A stretch of DNA of 12,520 nucleotides from Bacteroidales bacterium (GTDB lineage Bacteria; Bacteroidota; Bacteroidia; Bacteroidales; DTU049): NCBI GenBank assembly GCA_018056215.1, contig JAGPGB010000020.1:1-12520 (forward strand), in the 5' to 3' direction. How positions within the stretch are numbered: position 1 is the first letter of the stretch; each line of letters starts with the position of its first letter. The notes under the pieces are model-generated. The model made no database searches, was not told where the DNA came from, and was given only the letters and a program-made list of their open reading frames with translations. Below, piece by piece: positions 8,947-12,520 of this stretch. The translations under genes and the position numbers were made by a program.

Positions 8947-9939
8947 TTAATTATATTTCAATTTCATCAATTTCCAATACTTGTCCCATGCCCATCTGTC
9001 GTGCGATGACAAGTTTAGCAACCTACCAATGTCTGGATCTATCATATCTTTTAGGTACTTATTCATCACTACGAACCACATCAAATAGCTCTGTAAGTAC
9101 TTCGTAGCTATTCCGTGGAATCTTATCAACCATTTTTTAAAATTGTCTATCTTTCTCTCCACTATCTCTACACTGTATAAACCTCTCTTTAATTGCTTTT
9201 TGTTTACTATTACTTTTTTACTATTAATGTCTTTTATTGCCTTTTTGAATTCCTTTTTAGGCTTTACACATAGTACATTACTCTCTGAGATTCTATTATT
9301 TAGCTCTTTTTTCAATTGCTCATTCTTAACTTTTTTATCTCCTACATGTTTGAAAAGTAAATTCCCCTCTCTGTCTGTTACTACTAATACTGCCACTTTT
9401 GGATGTCGCTTCTTTTTGGCTTTTTCGTATTCTTCTCTGCTCTTAAATTTTCTTCCTTTTTCTGAATATTGCATTAGCAATTCATCTGCCTCTACTATGC
9501 CTGAGAAACTAATACCTCCTTCAAATGATCTCAATGCTGCTAAGATTCTATGCCTCCATCGAAAACTGGTTTTTAAGCAAATACCTACTTCATCAGCACA
9601 AGCTCTTAAGCTTTTACCCTCGAGCATACAGCGTAAATAATCTAACATCAAGGGATATTTTCGCATGCGATATACAAAGGTGCGTGCTGTTTCACTGAAT
9701 TGATATCTACAATTTTTGCATCTATATATCTGTCTACCTTTTCTAGTACCAGCTTTGATAACGTTTTCACTTTTACAGTTTGGACAGATGGCTGCTGTAG
9801 ATTGGATTTTTAGCTTTTGATAATCTACTACTGTAGCATGGTCATCTATTAGAAATTGATAAAGCTGATCGAGGAAATCACGTTTGTGATCTTTAGGTAG
9901 AGCGAGGTATTCTTTTGAATTTTTTAATAATTTTTCCAT
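8947..9939 (-). CDS. IS1595-family transposase, second catalytic Asp apparently missing
   Basis: This 330-aa protein is full length for the family. A zinc ribbon (C52-P-N-C55, C74-K-N-C77) is followed by a helix-turn-helix (about 108-132, KSLRACADEVGICLKTSFRW). The RNase-H-fold catalytic core starts at VEADELLMQYSEKG, with D152 as the first acidic residue. The C-terminal core motif FHGIATKYLQSYLMWF (274-289) is typical of the family. By recall the second Asp should fall in a segment like LCSDG; here it is LCVKPKKEF, with K226 in place of Asp. The third position, often Asn in this family, seems to be E261, with K268 seven residues later. The enzyme may therefore be inactive or use another residue. 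The start at 9939 is supported by a TAATTTTG box 16 nt upstream. The gene is the only one inside the IS and is otherwise intact, with no stop or frameshift. Confidence 0.92.
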   Translation of the reverse strand: MEKLLKNSKEYLALPKDHKRDFLDQLYQFLIDDHATVVDYQKLKIQSTAAICPNCKSENVIKAGTRKGRQIYRCKNCRYQFSETARTFVYRMRKYPLMLDYLRCMLEGKSLRACADEVGICLKTSFRWRHRILAALRSFEGGISFSGIVEADELLMQYSEKGRKFKSREEYEKAKKKRHPKVAVLVVTDREGNLLFKHVGDKKVKNEQLKKELNNRISESNVLCVKPKKEFKKAIKDINSKKVIVNKKQLKRGLYSVEIVERKIDNFKKWLIRFHGIATKYLQSYLMWFVVMNKYLKDMIDPDIGRLLNLSSHDRWAWDKYWKLMKLKYN

Positions 9940-9955
9940 AATAAAAAATTTTTGA

Positions 9956-9963
9956 CAAAATTA
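9956..9963 (-). promoter_or_regulatory. -7 box of the transposase gene
   Basis: The minus strand reads TAATTTTG, an exact TAnnTTTG match 16 nt before the transposase ATG. No TTTG is present 18-20 nt further upstream, so only the -7 element is supported. The same octamer serves tRNA-Asn and the 523-aa protein gene. Confidence 0.5.
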
Positions 9964-10014
9964 ATAAAATATTTTTATTTAATATATAATCAATAAGTCT
10001 AACATAATTTATAA

Positions 10015-10111
10015 TCCATTAACCCTCGCTCACACTTGGATAAACCCCTGTTTTACCCAATATCACTATTCATAAGTCTATCACCACCTACCTTTCATCC
10101 GCATGAATGGA
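10015..10111 (-). ncRNA. Candidate structured RNA inside the IS, upstream of the transposase
   Basis: This 97-bp block is about 42% G+C inside A/T-rich DNA and is strongly skewed: 32 C to 9 G on the plus strand, so a minus-strand RNA is G-rich. Read on the minus strand it begins and ends with a 6-bp inverted repeat UCCAUU/AAUGGA (10106-10111 with 10015-10020). Inside are two hairpins. At 10091-10110 is a stem of 2+5 bp with one mismatch and a GCGG loop. At 10036-10060 is a 9-bp stem UUGGGUAAA/UUUAUCCAA with loop ACAGGGG. The second stem has a G-U pair only if minus-strand RNA is made; in plus-strand RNA it would be an A-C mismatch. All reading frames are broken by stops. The closing repeat and the first hairpin overlap, so they are alternatives. 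A transcript is inferred, not shown. Confidence 0.4.
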
Positions 10112-10190
10112 ACATCTTTAGAAACTTTAAAAAAAAATAAATTTATAAAAAACTGAATTGCTATGTTTTATGAAATTACCATCTTTAACT

Positions 10191-10216
10191 TTACCCACAA
10201 TAAACCTTATAGAACC
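10191..10216 (-). repeat. IS right terminal inverted repeat
   Basis: Read inward on the minus strand it begins GGTTCTATAAGGTTTATTG and ends GGGTAA. It pairs with 8765-8790 at 21 of 26 positions. The ATTG inside it lies 19 nt before a TAATTTCA (10171-10178) and might act as a weak inward promoter for the right non-coding part; this is speculative. Confidence 0.85.
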
Positions 10217-10224
10217 ATTTAATT
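10217..10224. repeat. Target-site duplication, right copy (ATTTAATT)
   Basis: Exact copy of 8757-8764, immediately outside the right inverted repeat. Removing one copy and the element would restore a continuous A/T-rich intergenic region. It is followed by a small palindrome ATTACGTAAT at 10225-10234. Confidence 0.85.
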
Positions 10225-10286
10225 ATTACGTAATGATATAATTCAATAAAAAAAATAATTTTTATAATAGGAATAAAATAAAGAAG

Positions 10287-10360
10287 CTCCCCAGGTAGGA
10301 CTTGAACCTACGACCCTCTGATTAACAGTCAGATGCTCTAACCAACTGAGCTACTAGGGA
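10287..10360 (-). tRNA. tRNA-Asn (anticodon GUU)
   Basis: The 74-nt gene folds as a complete cloverleaf. The acceptor stem is TCCCTAG with CTGGGGA, with one T-G wobble. The D arm is GCTC/GAGC. The anticodon stem is TCTGA/TCAGA with loop CTGTTAA, giving GTT. The T arm is GTAGG-TTCAAGT-CCTAC. The discriminator base is G and the CCA end is not encoded (CTT follows). It is transcribed in the same direction as the 523-aa protein gene, whose stop is 58 nt upstream, but has its own promoter. Confidence 0.97.
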
Positions 10361-10373
10361 ATTTTTTGTTTTG

Positions 10374-10403
10374 CAAAATTAATTAATTTTTTTGAATTGC
10401 AAA
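10374..10403 (-). promoter_or_regulatory. Promoter of tRNA-Asn
   Basis: On the minus strand TTTG (10403-10400) is followed after 18 nt by TAATTTTG (10381-10374). This matches the Bacteroidota primary-sigma pattern TTTG / TAnnTTTG. The -7 box ends 13 nt before the mature tRNA 5' end, implying a very short leader. It is the most complete promoter in the window. Confidence 0.7.
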
Positions 10404-10418
10404 AATTTTTTTAAAATT

Positions 10419-11990
10419 TTATTGTATTTTATAATTAGTAAAATAAAATTCTTTAATATTTGTAAACTGATTGACAGATTTACGTAAGGAAGCTACTGTT
10501 AAAAACAAATTATTATTAGATTGTATTAATGAGAGACGAGGCATAATAGCACCATTTAGATCTTTATAAGTAAGTATGGAAGTGCGATTGATATTACCTA
10601 ATTTATCTACTACAGCCAAAGATATACATGCTTGCTCACCAGCAAAAGTAGCTGGTAATGTAATATCACTTTCATTATTATTAGTAATATTATCATTAAA
10701 AATAAAATATAGTTTGTTATCTATAATATTAAAAGAATAACCTAATAACAAAGCTAAATTTTTATTCGTAGTGTACTGATTTTTATGAATTTTTTTACTC
10801 CATATCAGCTGTCCATTATCATCTAGTTGAATAATATAGATGCTGTGAGCATTGTAATTGTCTATAATATTAGTTCTCTGAGTGCCTGTTTGAGGATCAT
10901 TTAAGGTAAATTCTTCTTGATATATAAAACGTTTCTCCCCAATAATCCAATAATTATTATTTAGCAATATTATAGTATCAATATTAAAAGCCAATTCATC
11001 AAGAGATTTTGTCCTTTTATTGAGAGATGCTTTCTTATTATTATCTATTTCAACATTCAAAAAATCTTTTGTTAGTGGGATATGAGTAAATTTTTTAAAA
11101 GTATCTAATTGATTATCAAATACATAAAATGATAATTTGTCAATATTTTCATTTTCTATATTACCTACAAAGCTAATCAAAAAAGTATTTTGAGCTACAC
11201 TATACAATTTAGGTGATAGACAATTATGATCAATAATAGTAGATATATTAATATTTTTTAGATTTTCACCATTATTAGTGATAGCAAATAATAAATATGA
11301 TTTATTTGTATTATTAAAAAGGAGTATGAAAGCATTAGCACTATTATCAATGGTTACCTGCTTAATAGAATAATTTTTATCAATAAATTTAAAATCAATT
11401 TCTTTTTCCCATAATTTATTAAAATTTTTATCTAAAGCAAAAAATTTAAATTTTTCTCTTTCATAAGGATGACGAGGTATAGGCTGAGATACTAAGAAAA
11501 ATGTTTTTTCTGGGTTAATGTAAACTTCGTATTCACCTGCTAGCATTTTTTCTCTAGTATCAAATTCATAAAAAGCCACCTCAGTATAATCCTGCACCAT
11601 AGATAAGGTTTTGCAATCATAAACATTATACCATAAGGCATTACCTTTTTTGCTTCTATCAAATAATTTATAAAAAACATATAAACTATCATTTATGATA
11701 AAAGAATTAGCATAAAATACCTGATATGAATAGCCACCAGCTTTTATTTTAGTAGGTACAATGAGCGATTTAGATATTGACAACTTTTTAGTATCTATCA
11801 GCTCGAGTTTATAAGCATCTAATGTTTTAGAAAATAATACAGCATTATTATCAGATAAACTTTTAAAAAATATTACATTTAGATCATTTGATAAAGGATA
11901 AGTTGTACCTTGATCTACTGTAGCTTGTGAATAAATATGACACGATAATAAAGTAAATATAAAAAATAAGATCGATAATTTTGGATGCAT
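10419..11990 (-). CDS. Exported protein of unknown function with beta-propeller-like repeats
   Basis: This 523-aa protein has an N-terminal export signal, MHPKLSILFFIFTLLSC. LLSC at 14-17 fits a lipobox (Cys17), but cleavage by signal peptidase I near YSQA is also possible, so lipoprotein or soluble periplasmic protein cannot be decided. The body is beta-rich and has recurring strand-turn units like those of beta-propellers: FFALDKNFNKLWEKEIDF (183-200), IYIIQLDDNGQLIWSKKI (384-401) and LAVVDKLGNINRTSIL (458-473). The segment YWIIGEKRFIYQEEF followed by the LDDNGQLIWSKKI unit and LYFIFND resembles an unnamed family of Bacteroidota proteins I recall; no biochemical role is known to me. No catalytic motif is visible. 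A TAATTTTG box lies 17 nt before the ATG. It is divergent to a lipoprotein gene across a 139-bp gap. Confidence 0.85.
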   Translation of the reverse strand: MHPKLSILFFIFTLLSCHIYSQATVDQGTTYPLSNDLNVIFFKSLSDNNAVLFSKTLDAYKLELIDTKKLSISKSLIVPTKIKAGGYSYQVFYANSFIINDSLYVFYKLFDRSKKGNALWYNVYDCKTLSMVQDYTEVAFYEFDTREKMLAGEYEVYINPEKTFFLVSQPIPRHPYEREKFKFFALDKNFNKLWEKEIDFKFIDKNYSIKQVTIDNSANAFILLFNNTNKSYLLFAITNNGENLKNINISTIIDHNCLSPKLYSVAQNTFLISFVGNIENENIDKLSFYVFDNQLDTFKKFTHIPLTKDFLNVEIDNNKKASLNKRTKSLDELAFNIDTIILLNNNYWIIGEKRFIYQEEFTLNDPQTGTQRTNIIDNYNAHSIYIIQLDDNGQLIWSKKIHKNQYTTNKNLALLLGYSFNIIDNKLYFIFNDNITNNNESDITLPATFAGEQACISLAVVDKLGNINRTSILTYKDLNGAIMPRLSLIQSNNNLFLTVASLRKSVNQFTNIKEFYFTNYKIQ

Positions 11991-12007
11991 AATTAATAAT
12001 TTTATTG

Positions 12008-12015
12008 CAAAATTA
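12008..12015 (-). promoter_or_regulatory. -7 box of the 523-aa protein gene
   Basis: The minus strand reads TAATTTTG, exact for TAnnTTTG, 17 nt before the ATG at 11990. The surrounding 12 bases (TTGCAAAATTAA on the plus strand, 12005-12016) are identical to those at the tRNA-Asn promoter (10371-10382). No clear -33 TTTG is at the usual spacing. Confidence 0.55.
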
Positions 12016-12078
12016 AAGCTAAAATTTTAATATATAAAATTTTACAAAATATGCTAAAAATTCTTTTCTCTGTGAGCA

Positions 12079-12112
12079 TTGTTATTAATTATTTAAAATT
12101 ATTATATATTTG
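12079..12112 (+). promoter_or_regulatory. Promoter of the right-end lipoprotein gene
   Basis: TATATTTG (12105-12112) matches TAnnTTTG exactly and lies 17 nt before the ATG, the same distance as in the divergent gene. A TTG at 12079-12081 could be the -33 element, but the 23-nt spacing is longer than usual, so the upstream half is doubtful. Confidence 0.55.
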
Positions 12113-12129
12113 CATAAAACAAAAATTTT

Positions 12130-12520
12130 ATGAAAAAGTATATAATTTTATCAATTATGTTATCATTATTTATAAGTACAGTTAGCTGTACGAAGAAGCA
12201 AAGCAAATATCCATATTTGAGCATTACAGACGTTACTAACACTATAGATACCTTAATAAAAAAATATGGAGCTACTGATAGTATGAGGATAAGAAAAGGT
12301 GTAGAGCAAGTAGCTATGCTGTGGTATAGCGATGATGGTAGTAAAGATGATTTCAAAGAATTTTGTAAAAATTCATTTATTCCTAGCGGCGAAGAATTAG
12401 ATCAAGCTTTTGAGAAATTAAATTTCTATTTTGAATCTTTATATGGTAATAGTCTACAACTATTATTAGATTTAAGGAAAAACATTGATGAGGATACAGG
12501 GCCATTGCATTTTTTAGATG
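12130..12520 (+). CDS. Lipoprotein of unknown function, N-terminal part (truncated by window edge)
   Basis: The reading frame from ATG 12130 stays open for 130 codons to the window end. The N-terminus MKKYIILSIMLSLFISTVSC is a lipoprotein signal with Cys20 as the lipidation site; Thr at -3 makes the lipobox slightly unusual. Residues 55-130 (RKGVEQVAMLWYSDDGSKDDFKEFC, then GEELDQAFEKLNFYF and a GP near the end) look helical. I recall similar starts, of the form GVxQVAxxWxxxDG, in long uncharacterised Bacteroidota lipoproteins, but no function is known to me. A TAnnTTTG box lies 17 nt upstream and there is no Shine-Dalgarno sequence. The protein is most likely anchored in the periplasm or outer membrane. 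The rest of the gene is outside the window. Confidence 0.82.
   Translation, partial: MKKYIILSIMLSLFISTVSCTKKQSKYPYLSITDVTNTIDTLIKKYGATDSMRIRKGVEQVAMLWYSDDGSKDDFKEFCKNSFIPSGEELDQAFEKLNFYFESLYGNSLQLLLDLRKNIDEDTGPLHFLD

Larger units (their letters stand above)
8765..10216 (-). mobile_element. Complete IS1595-like insertion sequence, 1452 bp
   Basis: The ends are imperfect inverted repeats of 26 bp: 8765-8790 and 10191-10216 (read inward) agree at 21 of 26 positions, including the first ten, GGTTCTATAA. Both ends are flanked by the perfect direct duplication ATTTAATT. The single gene is a zinc-ribbon transposase of IS1595 type on the minus strand. Single-gene members of this family are, as I recall, about 0.7-1.1 kb, so 1452 bp is long. 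The extra length is non-coding: about 180 bp on the left and 275 bp on the right, the latter with a structured-looking block. The element sits between the envelope operon and tRNA-Asn, 70 bp beyond the tRNA's 3' end, and interrupts no visible gene. The perfect duplication suggests a fairly recent insertion. Confidence 0.88.

Noticed and set aside
9143..9640. Plus-strand open frame of 165 codons
   Set aside because: It is antisense to the transposase, low-complexity Ser/Leu/Phe-rich, with no promoter or family resemblance.
8925..10008. ATT-TGTTAGACTTA inverted repeats (14 of 15 bases) as the IS ends
   Set aside because: No 8-bp duplication flanks them, while the outer GGTTCTATAA repeats have a perfect one; they are kept as internal repeats.
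10015..10111. Degraded protein-coding remnant instead of an RNA
   Set aside because: Every frame on both strands is interrupted by stops and no recognisable protein segment emerges; a very old remnant cannot be fully excluded.
10225..10286. Terminator or attachment site after tRNA-Asn
   Set aside because: Only A/T-rich sequence and a 10-bp palindrome ATTACGTAAT are present; no stem followed by a T run and no copy of the tRNA 3' end elsewhere.
12102..12356. Minus-strand open frame of 84 codons
   Set aside because: It overlaps the lipoprotein gene on the other strand, which has a clear signal, lipobox and promoter.

Overview
The window is very AT-rich (intergenic stretches are almost pure A/T) and looks like a member of the Bacteroidota/FCB group. 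Three things point there: a TonB-dependent receptor with an N-terminal carboxypeptidase-regulatory-like domain, a PorV/PorQ-type protein beside a giant secreted protein with a T9SS-like C-terminal domain, and -7 boxes of the Bacteroidota form TAnnTTTG at 16-17 nt from several start codons without a Shine-Dalgarno sequence. The style of the 1357-aa protein and its PorV-like neighbour recalls Ignavibacteria/Kapabacteria, but I cannot fix the lineage from this window alone.

Layout. Positions 1-8476 (all minus strand) form a probable operon, read right to left: a small one-TM protein (8144-8476), a 1228-aa TonB-dependent receptor (4376-8062), a 1357-aa exported protein with a T9SS-like C-terminal domain (293-4366), and the start of a PorV/PorQ family outer-membrane protein (1-274, cut by the window edge). 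The gaps are 81, 9 and 18 nt. Together they look like an envelope module: an outer-membrane transporter, a surface-targeted partner, and a PorV-like protein of the kind that serves T9SS export. There is no SusD.

Positions 8477-10286 are mostly non-coding apart from one insertion sequence. A block of CTTTGTG repeats arranged as an imperfect inverted repeat lies at 8621-8714. A complete IS1595-like element lies at 8765-10216. Its ends are 26-bp imperfect terminal inverted repeats beginning GGTTCTATAA, and it is flanked by a perfect 8-bp duplication ATTTAATT. It holds one transposase gene (8947-9939), but roughly 30% of the element is non-coding. The non-coding part includes a 97-bp, strand-asymmetric, comparatively GC-rich block (10015-10111) that can fold into hairpins as a minus-strand RNA. 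The transposase appears to lack the second catalytic Asp of its family. This IS with a structured non-coding passenger is the best candidate for something undescribed here.

Positions 10287-12520 carry a tRNA-Asn(GUU) gene with a recognisable promoter, a 523-aa exported protein of unknown function with beta-propeller-like repeats (10419-11990, minus), and a divergent lipoprotein gene cut by the right edge (12130-12520, plus). The two divergent genes each have a TAnnTTTG box exactly 17 nt before the start codon.
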